Part shown: one piece after another, positions 7,505-15,075 of the stretch
Layout: every line of letters starts with the position of its first letter
Position numbering within the stretch: the stretch's first letter is position 1
Assembly (NCBI GenBank): GCA_964483805.1
Contig: CAZADH010000031.1
Coordinates: 1 to 31,431, forward strand
Length of the DNA stretch: 31,431 bases
From: CAZADH01 sp964483805
GTDB taxonomy: Bacteria; Muiribacteriota; Ozemobacteria; Ozemobacterales; Ozemobacteraceae
Direction of reading: 5' to 3'
Notes under the pieces: generated by a model
What the model was told of the DNA's origin: nothing
Database searches by the model: none
What the model saw: the letters and a program-made list of their open reading frames with translations, nothing else
Position numbers and translations under genes: made by a program

Positions 7505-8756
7505 CGAACCAGTCGCCGTACACCTGCAAGGGCCAGGTCCAGTCGCCAGGGACCAACACCAGATGATTGCCCAGCGGGTGCCGCAGCAGTTCATCGACAC
7601 CCGAGGCGAGCCGCACCCGCACCTGTGTGCGGCAGCGGGCCGGATCGCTTTCGTTGGCCACCAGTTCGCCGCGGGCAAAAAAGACGCGATCGAGGCGTCG
7701 CCCGCCGATGCGGGCCACCGTCACGGTTCCCAGCGGCAACTCCCCGGCAATGCCGACCCCGAGGCCCGATTCGAAATGGGAGCGCAACCGAAACGAGCGG
7801 GTCAACCGGCGCGCCACCGTGCAGTGGGCGAGCCAGACATCACCGGTCGCCGCATCGATGTCTTGCGGATTGGCCATGAAGGTCGGCTGCAGCGCCAGTG
7901 CCGACAACCACGCCATGGTCAGCGTCGCCGGCACATCGCCCTCGCAGCCGGCCACGACCCCCTCGTCGTTGAGGCGCGACAACGCCAGACAGCCGGTGGT
8001 GCGTTCTTCGCCGACGAAGTCGAAGCACCGCAGCGAAACGGCATCGAACCCCCGTTCGACCACGAGCGCCCGCAAAGCCAGTTCGACCCGCGACGCCTGC
8101 TGCACCTCGTCGGTCGTCGGTTCGTCACAGCCGGCCGCCGCACCCAACGTCTTGTTCGCGGCGTTGCGCACGGCGGCATCACCGACCTGGGCCATCGCGG
8201 CACGCAGATCGGCGAGCGGCACCGACACCACCGTCGGGCCCCAGGTATTGCGCACCAACGCGGCATCACACCCGCTGGCCACCAACCAATCGGACGGCGC
8301 GCCGATCACGCCCAGACGCAGACTCTGCAACGCCCGCTGGGCGGCGATAACCCGTGATAACAAGGTAATATTACCTGACGCCGCCGGTTCGTCGCGCACG
8401 ACCTCGACCCGTCCCGCACGACCCTGTTGCCGGATCCAGGCGAGGATCTCGAGCGCAGCGGGCAGCGAGTTGTGCCGCGGATGGGCCAGCACGAGCACCG
8501 GGCCGCCCCGTTCCGAGAGGAACCGCACCGCGGCCGCTTCGCTCCCACCCGTCAGCACCAGGATGATGCTCAGGCCGCCGGTTTCACCGGCCAGCTCGCG
8601 CTCGGATTCGACCACGCGGATCGGCGGCCCCGCCACCCGCAGACGGGCGAGCAGACGTTCGCGCACCGCGCGGACCAGATCGGGCGGGTGCAACTCGGAA
8701 GCAACCGGAAACACCGGCACGGGAACGCACTCACGAATGGGGGTTTGCTGGGCCAC
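7482..8756 (-). CDS. L-fucose/L-arabinose isomerase-like protein
   Basis: The GTG at 8756 has GAGGTGG a few bases upstream; the product is 424 residues, cytosolic, with no signal or TM. The order of segments matches the FucI/AraI-like fold: an N-terminal Rossmann-like part (LSIILVLTGGSE, GGPVLVLAHP), LGVIGAPSDWLVAS around residue 155, then VGEERTTGCLALSRLNDEG and CEGDVPATLTMAWL, FMANPQDID, AHCT, and a C-terminal GNHLVLVPGDW. In the family the acidic residues and His of the second half hold Mn at the active site. Whether this one isomerises a sugar or is a paralogue with another role cannot be seen. It converges on the 5'-nucleotidase and shares 23 bp with it, and is divergent from the spermidine synthase-like gene. 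Confidence 0.7.
   Translation of the reverse strand: MAQQTPIRECVPVPVFPVASELHPPDLVRAVRERLLARLRVAGPPIRVVESERELAGETGGLSIILVLTGGSEAAAVRFLSERGGPVLVLAHPRHNSLPAALEILAWIRQQGRAGRVEVVRDEPAASGNITLLSRVIAAQRALQSLRLGVIGAPSDWLVASGCDAALVRNTWGPTVVSVPLADLRAAMAQVGDAAVRNAANKTLGAAAGCDEPTTDEVQQASRVELALRALVVERGFDAVSLRCFDFVGEERTTGCLALSRLNDEGVVAGCEGDVPATLTMAWLSALALQPTFMANPQDIDAATGDVWLAHCTVARRLTRSFRLRSHFESGLGVGIAGELPLGTVTVARIGGRRLDRVFFARGELVANESDPARCRTQVRVRLASGVDELLRHPLGNHLVLVPGDWTWPLQVYGDWFVTPVDER
8363..8376. repeat. 14-bp perfect palindrome AGGTAATATTACCT
   Basis: The palindrome lies inside the isomerase-like gene, where it forces AAT, ATT and TTA codons unusual for this window. Two GATAAC copies (8346 and 8356, ten bp apart) precede it. 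It is one of the AT-rich islands described in the findings. Confidence 0.6.
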
Positions 8757-8801
8757 GGGCCACCTCGCGTCGGAAACTTGGGCTGCCGCTCACGACCAAC
8801 G

Positions 8802-8810
8802 TGATAGCAT
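8802..8810 (+). promoter_or_regulatory. Extended -10 promoter of the spermidine synthase-like gene
   Basis: TGATAGCAT is an extended -10. The expected start is near 8817, which rules out the in-frame ATG at 8809 as a start codon and places an out-of-frame ATG (8819) at the very 5' end of the RNA. Confidence 0.45.
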
Positions 8811-8818
8811 GAAGCCTA

Positions 8819-8848
8819 ATGCCCCAGCCGACGTTTGGTCAATCATGA
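8819..8848 (+). CDS. Possible leaderless 9-codon leader peptide (uORF)
   Basis: The ORF reads MPQPTFGQS and stop. Its TGA (8846-8848) overlaps the ATG at 8845 of the next gene as ATGA. The promoter above would start transcription within a few bases of its ATG. The downstream gene has no Shine-Dalgarno, so coupled re-initiation is a plausible way to start it. This is inferred from layout only. Confidence 0.3.
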   Translation: MPQPTFGQS

Positions 8849-11184
8849 CGCTCTGGTTTCAGATTGGCGCGTTCACCAGCGCCGCCTTGCTGTTCCTGGT
8901 GCAGCCCCTGCTCGCCCGCTTGCATCTGGCGCAGTTCGGTGGAGCGCCGGCGGTCTGGACGACGGCGATGGCGTTCTTTCAAGCGCTCCTTCTCGCCGGT
9001 TACGCCGTCGTGCATTTTTCGATGGGTCGGTGGCCGGCCGTGATCCAGGCGCGATGGCATCTGGCGGTCCTGCCGCTGGCGCTGCCGTTTCTGCCACTCA
9101 CACCCGCCGCGCTGGGGGGCTCCGATGACGCCGCACACTCGCCGACTCTGACCCTGTTGGCCGGACTCGCCCGGTGCGCGGGCGTGCCGTTCCTGCTGTT
9201 GGCCATGACCGCTCCGGCCCTCCAACGCTGGTTCGCCGCGACCACCCATCCCCGGCGCGACGACCCGCCCGCCACGGATGGCGCAGTGGGCGGTTGCAGC
9301 CCGGATGGCGGGCCCGCGCTGGAGCCGCCGAGGCCGAGCGCTGTCGCAACCGACCCGTATTTTCTGTATGCGGCGAGCAACGCGGGCAGTCTCCTGGCGC
9401 TGCTGGCCTATCCGCTGGTGGTCGAACCGTTGCTCACAGTATCGCAGCAATGCCGCCTGTGGGCCGGCGGTTACCTGGTGTTCCTGTTGTTGATGGCCGG
9501 CTGCGCACTGGCCACATGGCGCCATGCCGCACCGCTGCCCGGCGAACCGGCGCCAACGAGGACAACGAGGTCGGGCAGCGAACCACCGGACTGCCCGGTT
9601 GCCCTGGCCGCATCGACCGCAAGCGTCACTCACCGTCGCCGGCTCTGGTGGACCGTTCTCGCATTTGTCCCTTCGAGCCTGACGCTGGCCGTGACCACCA
9701 CGCTCACCACCGACGTCGCCCCGATTCCGTTACTCTGGATCGCCCCACTCGCGTTGTATCTGCTTTCGTATGTCGTCGCCTTCGCACCCGGCACGCCCAC
9801 CACCGGACGAGAGATGCGCTGGTTCTATGCCCTGCTCCTGCCGCTGTTCATGACCGTGTTCGCCTTTCGCATCCTGGCACCGTGGTGGCTGTTGACCGGG
9901 TTCCACCTCGTTTTGTTGTTTGTCGTATCGCTGGTGGCACACCGCACGTTGGTCGCCGACCGGCCGCCGGTCAATTGTCTTACCGAGTATTACATTTTCA
10001 TCTCTCTGGGTGGGTTGATCGGCGGCACAGCCAACAGCCTGTTGGCGCCGCACCTGCTGCAGACGGTCACCGAGTACCCTCTGACCATGATCGTTACCGC
10101 GGTTGTCCTCGCCGATGCGGCCGCCGTACACCCCCTGGGTTCGACCCGCGAGCGCCTGCAGTTCTACGGAGTCGCCATCGCCATCACCGGCCTCGCGATG
10201 GTCGCGATCCGACCGGCCTGGGAGCTCCACATCGACGACACTGCCGGCGTCCTTCTCGCCGGCCTCCTGTTTTACGGGCTGGCTGAGGTATCGTCGCGGC
10301 TGCAGGCGGTGGTGATGGTCGCCCTGTTGATCGCGCGACTGCTGATCGGCAGCGAAACCGGCCAGGTGATTCATCAGAGTCGCAACTTTTTCGGAGCGCT
10401 CACGGTCAACAGCGCTGCCAGCTCGACGGTGCACCTGATCACCCATGGGAACACTTTTCATGGCGGACAGGACCTCGACCTCCGCTATCGCGACATTCCC
10501 ATGTTCTACTATTACCACGAAGGACCGATCGGCCAGGTGTTTGCCGCCGTCAACCGGCGCGTCCGCCCGCTCTCGGTCGCCGTGGTCGGGCTCGGATGTG
10601 GGGCCATTGCGGCCTACGGCAAGTACGGCCAGTCATTCACCTTCTTCGAGATCGACCCCCAGGTTGCCCAGATGGCCCGCAACCCCCAGCTGTTTCGCTA
10701 TCTTGACGACTCTCGAGCCCGGCTCGAGGTGGTCATCGGCGACGGGCGCCAGGGGCTCGCCCGGTGCGCAACCGGGAGCTTCGACCTGATCGTCATCGAC
10801 GCGTACAACTCCGACGCGATTCCGCTGCATTTGTGCACCAAGGAAGCGGTCAAGCTGTACATGTCGCGGTTGCGCCCCGACGGTCTTCTGGCCATCCACC
10901 TGTCACACCGCTATCTCAATCTGGAAACGGTGTTCGGCAACATCGTCTGGGGCCTCGGCTTGAGCGGGCGAATTCAGAACTACAATCCGCGTCTGACGCC
11001 GCCGGCCAACAAGGACGAGGCAGTGTTCGCCTCGATCAGTTCCTGGGCGATCGTGGCCCGCGACCTGCGTCATTTCGGCCCGCTCGCCGCCGACTCGCGT
11101 TGGCGCCCCCTGCGGCTCGCCCGCAGCAGCCGGGTCTGGACCGACGATTACACCAGCGTGGTCTCGATCTACAACTGGCAATGA
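8845..11184 (+). CDS. Fused multipass membrane/spermidine synthase-like protein
   Basis: The product has 779 residues from the ATG at 8845. The N-terminal two thirds is a multipass membrane domain (for example ALLFLVQPLLARL, FLYAASNAGSLLALLAYP, LWIAPLALYLLSYVVAF) of the kind found in fused MFS/spermidine synthase proteins. The C-terminal third is a methyltransferase-fold aminopropyltransferase-like domain: SVAVVGLGCGAIAAYG (nucleotide loop), FFEIDPQV, VVIGDGRQGLA, and FDLIVIDAYNSDAIPLHL with the family Asp residues. In true spermidine synthases this Asp-rich loop activates putrescine; here the substrate may differ. An insert with ATDGAVGG to PSAVATDPYF splits the first membrane half. No ribosome site is visible. 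speA in the same window makes agmatine, so a polyamine role is possible but unproved. Confidence 0.75.
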   Translation: MTLWFQIGAFTSAALLFLVQPLLARLHLAQFGGAPAVWTTAMAFFQALLLAGYAVVHFSMGRWPAVIQARWHLAVLPLALPFLPLTPAALGGSDDAAHSPTLTLLAGLARCAGVPFLLLAMTAPALQRWFAATTHPRRDDPPATDGAVGGCSPDGGPALEPPRPSAVATDPYFLYAASNAGSLLALLAYPLVVEPLLTVSQQCRLWAGGYLVFLLLMAGCALATWRHAAPLPGEPAPTRTTRSGSEPPDCPVALAASTASVTHRRRLWWTVLAFVPSSLTLAVTTTLTTDVAPIPLLWIAPLALYLLSYVVAFAPGTPTTGREMRWFYALLLPLFMTVFAFRILAPWWLLTGFHLVLLFVVSLVAHRTLVADRPPVNCLTEYYIFISLGGLIGGTANSLLAPHLLQTVTEYPLTMIVTAVVLADAAAVHPLGSTRERLQFYGVAIAITGLAMVAIRPAWELHIDDTAGVLLAGLLFYGLAEVSSRLQAVVMVALLIARLLIGSETGQVIHQSRNFFGALTVNSAASSTVHLITHGNTFHGGQDLDLRYRDIPMFYYYHEGPIGQVFAAVNRRVRPLSVAVVGLGCGAIAAYGKYGQSFTFFEIDPQVAQMARNPQLFRYLDDSRARLEVVIGDGRQGLARCATGSFDLIVIDAYNSDAIPLHLCTKEAVKLYMSRLRPDGLLAIHLSHRYLNLETVFGNIVWGLGLSGRIQNYNPRLTPPANKDEAVFASISSWAIVARDLRHFGPLAADSRWRPLRLARSSRVWTDDYTSVVSIYNWQ

Positions 11185-11322
11185 TCCGCGGGTACCCTCC
11201 CACGGCGCGGATGAGACACCACTGTTGCCGGTCCCCTGGTTCTGCAGGTATCATTAACAGATATTCAATGAGGTATTTGCTGACCCGCGTCGGTGGACGA
11301 CGCGAGCGAAAGGATACCAGGC

Positions 11323-13575
11323 ATGCGGCGTCTCATCGGTGTTGCGGTGGCCCTCCTCAGCCTTGTGATCGTGGCGGCAGTGACCCCGGCCTCGGCCGCG
11401 GGGGACGACGAGTTCGCCTTCGTCACGCTCAAGAACCGCCTGTTTCAATGCGAGCGCCAACTCGCCGATCTGTCGGCTGCCAGCGACCTGCCGGCCGCCA
11501 CGCGGATTGCCAGGGTCAACCGGCTGCAGGGCGAGATTGCCGATCTCAAGAAGCGCCTGGCCGGCCACTTCGACCCGGCCGACGTGGCCATGGGCGGAGC
11601 CATCGATGCGATCCAGAAATACGGCTACGCCTGGGCGCTCAACATTCTGACCCACGGCAAGTTCACCGGGCGCAAGCAGGAGCGTCACCGCCCTCTCGAA
11701 GCGCTCGACATCCCATCGAAGAACCCGAATTTCGCCGGCAAGGCGGCCCTGCCGTTCCAGGGCTACGCGTTGATGGTCATTCTCAGCTACGACCCGGTGT
11801 GCCGCGAAGCCTACAGTCGGTTCATTCCGGAGTGCGAGAAGATCGTGCGGGCCATGGAGGCCAAATCGGGCAAGCCGTGCGACTTCTTCAACCCGGTGAT
11901 CGCACCGAACCACGTCGGTTACGACGTTGACCGCTTCTGGGCGATGACCCAGCAGATCGCCGGCGAGACGGTGCGCAAGTATTTCTGGAATCACAGCGCG
12001 GAAGAGATTCATCGCGCGACCAACTTCGTCTCGCTGGTCATGCTGGCCTCGTTGTTCGCCAACGTGACGATTGACCCGATCGCCGACCCGAAAGAGCAGT
12101 CCCGCATCGCGTTCTGGCGCGCCAACGCCGGACCGTGGTTCGTCCCCGACCTGTCCGACAAGTGTCACAAATTCGACATCTGCCACATGTTCACCCACGC
12201 CTGGCTCGTGTATCTGAAGATGCTCAACGAAACTACCTATCTCGACGGCAAGGTCGTCGGGCCGACCGCGCGGCACCAACCGACCGCGCACGACCTGCGC
12301 AATGCGTTTCTGTTCTCGAACGTGGCCGGCGTCGGCTACGAGTGCATCAGCACCGTGGCCGGAACCAAGCACGGTTTTCTCGAACTGTCCGACACGCGCC
12401 TGCTGCCCAAACCGCTCAAGAAGGTGGCGCAGTCGCTCGGCATCAAGAAGGTCGTCGGCTTCGAGTCGATTCGCGACATCAAAGACAACCGCGAGGGTGC
12501 GTATCTGGGCGCCGCCCTGTTCCTGAGCAACGAGCCGGTACAGCTTTCTGACAAAGAAAGCCATCGTCGCCTCGTCAAAGACTGGCTGGCGGCACAGAAA
12601 GGCGGGGGGTCCGTCGCCGACCTCGACGCGCTGGCCGCCCCCGAGCAGGCCATGCCGGACGCCACCGGCAACGGGTTGATCTCGGTCGCCGACATGAACG
12701 CCCCGGAGGGCAAGAAACGACTCGAGAACGGGTTCTTCGCCGAGGTGTATCGAGGCATGGGCGGGTTCTCGCCGCAAGCACAGGCCGCGGCCGAACTCGA
12801 CGCCTTCCGCATGCTGATCGGCACCGACATCATGTCATACAATGTGCGTATCCTGTATCAGAGTTTTCTCGATCACGGCCTGAAACCGGTCAACGCCTGG
12901 AAACGCGCCCGCCTGCGCCATGCCGAGATCATCCGCGCCCACTTCGCCGAGAACGGCAAACGCCGCGAGATCTGGCGCGACCTGTTCTCGAACGACGGCA
13001 AGGGCACCGACGACGACGGTTACAATCACGAGGCCGACTACATCTATACCACCCGCAAAGCCGACATCGCGGGTTGTTATGGGCCGGTCGTTCTCACCAT
13101 TCGCGAACGGCAACCCCGGGGCCTCGACCTCAACAAGATCGCCGCCGGTTATAAGTATTACGGGTTCAAGCAGTTCATCAAGAAGGCCGTGCACGGCAAA
13201 TGGAAGACCCTCATCGGCGACTACATCCTCGACGAAGATGAGTATCTGATTCCGTCGTACGTGCCGGCGCAAGAAGTGGTCGGCGTCGTGGTGCGCGCGC
13301 CGACGAAGCTGCTGACCAAGGCGAATGTCGAGGCCGCCAACAAAGATTTCGGCATCGCCTGGAAGGCACCTCCCGTGCAACGCCGTTACGAGAAACGCAT
13401 GGTCAACGGGTACATGGTGATCGATGTGTATGACCGGAAAGACCGATTCATGCACCGCTTCAGTGAGAATCTGGCGCAAACGCCCGTGGAAGACAGCGTC
13501 CCGACGTCAGAAGAAAGCGTGCCGACCGCCGTCACCGCTTCGTGGCAAGCGCACCTTGCGACGCTGACAAAGTAA
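11323..13575 (+). CDS. Large secreted protein with C-terminal ADP-ribosyltransferase-like motifs
   Basis: The ATG at 11323 has AAAGGA eight bases upstream, giving 750 residues. Residues 1-26 are a signal peptide ending ASA. A short coiled-coil follows (about 30-80), then a mostly helical region I do not recognise, with Cys/His clusters such as DKCHKFDICHMFTHAW. The C-terminal part carries, in order, VYRGMGGF (R477), YIYTTRKADIAG (T576, T577) followed by VVLTI, and DEDEYLIPSYVPAQEVVGVVV (E638-x-E640). This is the order of Arg, STS-like strand and ExE loop in R-S-E type ADP-ribosyltransferases. The spacing between the Arg and the TT strand is longer than usual. I treat the ART assignment as a hypothesis. 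It has its own terminator. Confidence 0.55.
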   Translation: MRRLIGVAVALLSLVIVAAVTPASAAGDDEFAFVTLKNRLFQCERQLADLSAASDLPAATRIARVNRLQGEIADLKKRLAGHFDPADVAMGGAIDAIQKYGYAWALNILTHGKFTGRKQERHRPLEALDIPSKNPNFAGKAALPFQGYALMVILSYDPVCREAYSRFIPECEKIVRAMEAKSGKPCDFFNPVIAPNHVGYDVDRFWAMTQQIAGETVRKYFWNHSAEEIHRATNFVSLVMLASLFANVTIDPIADPKEQSRIAFWRANAGPWFVPDLSDKCHKFDICHMFTHAWLVYLKMLNETTYLDGKVVGPTARHQPTAHDLRNAFLFSNVAGVGYECISTVAGTKHGFLELSDTRLLPKPLKKVAQSLGIKKVVGFESIRDIKDNREGAYLGAALFLSNEPVQLSDKESHRRLVKDWLAAQKGGGSVADLDALAAPEQAMPDATGNGLISVADMNAPEGKKRLENGFFAEVYRGMGGFSPQAQAAAELDAFRMLIGTDIMSYNVRILYQSFLDHGLKPVNAWKRARLRHAEIIRAHFAENGKRREIWRDLFSNDGKGTDDDGYNHEADYIYTTRKADIAGCYGPVVLTIRERQPRGLDLNKIAAGYKYYGFKQFIKKAVHGKWKTLIGDYILDEDEYLIPSYVPAQEVVGVVVRAPTKLLTKANVEAANKDFGIAWKAPPVQRRYEKRMVNGYMVIDVYDRKDRFMHRFSENLAQTPVEDSVPTSEESVPTAVTASWQAHLATLTK

Positions 13576-13595
13576 ATATCTCGTATTTCTGGCTG

Positions 13596-13629
13596 AACCC
13601 CGGGGCGGCCCGATGGGCACCCCGGGGTT
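13596..13629 (+). terminator. Rho-independent terminator after the ART-like gene
   Basis: A 10-bp perfect stem AACCCCGGGG / CCCCGGGGTT with a 14-nt loop is followed by TCTC. It starts 20 bp after the stop. An AT-rich pair (GTAAATA, GTATTTC; 13572-13589) lies between stop and hairpin. Confidence 0.7.
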
Positions 13630-13678
13630 TCTCGTCAACCGGCATACGCACGGTCATCGAAGAACGCGCCCGCGACGA

Positions 13679-13876
13679 TCAAACCGCGGCCGGCGCCCCT
13701 TCCCCCGACGGACGGCCCCGGCTGCCACCAAGCTCGCGCTGCATCTGGGCCACCGGCAAGCCAAACCGCTCGACCTCACGCACGCGTTGGTCGGCGGCCC
13801 GGTGATCCCGCGGGAACACCGGCTGAGCGCGCTTTTCGCCAATCACTGCATCCTCGACACTCCACCAACGAATCAT
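13679..13876 (-). CDS. Small hypothetical protein, 65 residues
   Basis: The ATG at 13876 is preceded by AGGAGG with seven bases of spacing, one of the best ribosome sites in the window. The protein begins MIRWWSVEDAVIGEK and is rich in Arg, Glu and Val, with a helical middle (RAADQRVREVERFG) and a Gly/Pro/Ala tail. It has no signal or TM and no family I know. It lies on the same strand as ispH, 231 bp downstream of that gene's stop. I see nothing else convincing in 13877-14107. The composition and the start site make it likely to be real. Confidence 0.6.
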   Translation of the reverse strand: MIRWWSVEDAVIGEKRAQPVFPRDHRAADQRVREVERFGLPVAQMQRELGGSRGRPSGEGAPAAV

Positions 13877-14107
13877 GACCCGGCCTCCTGCTGTCTGAAG
13901 ATCGGCAGGCTCTCGTTTTCACCCACCGTCACCCGCAACATTCTCGGCCGGTCGACCGCGGGGAAAAAAAGTTGCGGGATGCTGGAGAACCTTGGTGTCA
14001 GAGGGTTTTACGGGGTCAGCTCGACGAGCGACACCTTCTCAGACCGATGAACGTGCAGAGTCGGTGCACCGGGATGTCGCACCCAGCGGCAGGGCCCGGC
14101 CCCGGCA

Positions 14108-14944
14108 TCACAACTTCTCGAGGGTCTCCACCACGGCGGCGGTGATCCAGGTGGGCGTCGAGGCACCGGCGGTCACGCCGATTACATTGTATTGACGTAG
14201 GATCGCGAGATCGAGCTCGGCCGCGGTCTCGACGTGCACCGTCGGCTTGCCGGTGCCGGCGGCGAGTTCAGCAAGACGACAGGTATTGGCGCTGTTGCGG
14301 CCGCCGACGACGACCACGGCGTCGACCTGCCGGGCGAGGAGCAATACTTCTTCTTGACGGCTCGAGGTGGCCCGACAGATCGAGTTGAACACCTCGCATT
14401 GCGGCGCCCGTTGTTGCACGGCGGCGGCAATCTCGTCGTAGGCCTTGGCGCCGAAGGTCGTCTGCGCGATGACGATGACCCGCGGTTCGCCCTCGAGAGC
14501 GATTGCCGCCACTTCAGCCACCGACGCGACAACGACGTGGCGGTTGGGTGCATAACTGGCCAGGCTCTTGATCTCGGGATGATCGCGGTCACCCACGATG
14601 ACCACAAACGCCCCGGCGGCAACGTGTTCGCGAATGCGGCGCTGACTCGCCTGCACGTGCGGACAGGTGGCATCGACCAGTTCGAGACCGCGCTCGCGCA
14701 GGGCATCGAGTTCGTCGACCGGCATGCCGTGGGCCCGAATGATCAGGGTGCCGGCGGCGAGCGTGCCGTAGGCGTCGCTCGCGGTCACGCCCTGCTCGGC
14801 GAGCGCAGCCACCGCCTGCGGATTGTGCACCAACGGCCCGCAGGTCGTCACCGGGCCACGGTCGCGCGCCGTGTCGAGCGCGACCTGCATCGCCCGCTTC
14901 ACGCCCATACAGAACCCGGCGGTTTTCGCCAGTATCACCCGCAT
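14108..14944 (-). CDS. ispH: 4-hydroxy-3-methylbut-2-enyl diphosphate reductase
   Basis: This is the last enzyme of the MEP pathway: it reduces HMBPP to IPP and DMAPP with a [4Fe-4S] cluster in the cytosol. It starts at ATG 14944 (AAGGAG seven bases upstream) and has 278 residues, slightly shorter than the usual 300-320. The three cluster cysteines are present: GFCMGVKRA (C12), DATCPHV (C94) and NSICRATSSRQ (C190). The diphosphate-binding histidines are LVHNPQ (H40), RAHGMP (H72) and DHPE (H122), and the C-terminal GASTPTW segment is typical. The presence of ispH shows that the host makes isoprenoids by the MEP route. It is divergent from the cyclase gene with 131 bp between the starts. Confidence 0.96.
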   Translation of the reverse strand: MRVILAKTAGFCMGVKRAMQVALDTARDRGPVTTCGPLVHNPQAVAALAEQGVTASDAYGTLAAGTLIIRAHGMPVDELDALRERGLELVDATCPHVQASQRRIREHVAAGAFVVIVGDRDHPEIKSLASYAPNRHVVVASVAEVAAIALEGEPRVIVIAQTTFGAKAYDEIAAAVQQRAPQCEVFNSICRATSSRQEEVLLLARQVDAVVVVGGRNSANTCRLAELAAGTGKPTVHVETAAELDLAILRQYNVIGVTAGASTPTWITAAVVETLEKL

Positions 14945-14968
14945 GCTCGCACTCCTTTTCGGTGTGTC

Positions 14969-14977
14969 AGCATACCA
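14969..14977 (-). promoter_or_regulatory. Extended -10 promoter of ispH
   Basis: The minus strand reads TGGTATGCT. The predicted start near 14962 gives an 18-nt leader that includes the AAGGAG ribosome site. Confidence 0.5.
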
Positions 14978-15041
14978 CGGCCACCCACCACGAACCACAA
15001 CCACCTCGCGCAAACCCGCTGCACGGGCCCGCAGCGTCATC

Positions 15042-15069
15042 TTGCCCCGCCCCGGCCCTGTGGTACAAT
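15042..15069 (+). promoter_or_regulatory. Promoter of the first cyclase, probably leaderless
   Basis: TTGCCC at 15042-15047, 16 bp, then TGGTACAAT with the -10 hexamer at 15064-15069. A start seven bases after the hexamer falls on the A of the ATG at 15076. There is no Shine-Dalgarno between promoter and ATG. Confidence 0.55.
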
Positions 15070-15075
15070 CAGCCG

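Noticed and set aside
8809..8811. ATG at 8809 as the start of the spermidine synthase-like gene
   Set aside because: It overlaps the proposed -10 element and has no ribosome site.
7567..8844. Upstream extension of the spermidine synthase-like ORF
   Set aside because: This part is antisense to the isomerase-like gene and has Arg/Ser/Thr shadow composition. The membrane protein begins at 8845.
13613..14050. 145-codon plus-strand ORF after the ART-like gene
   Set aside because: It starts inside the terminator hairpin, lacks a ribosome site and overlaps a better supported small gene on the other strand.
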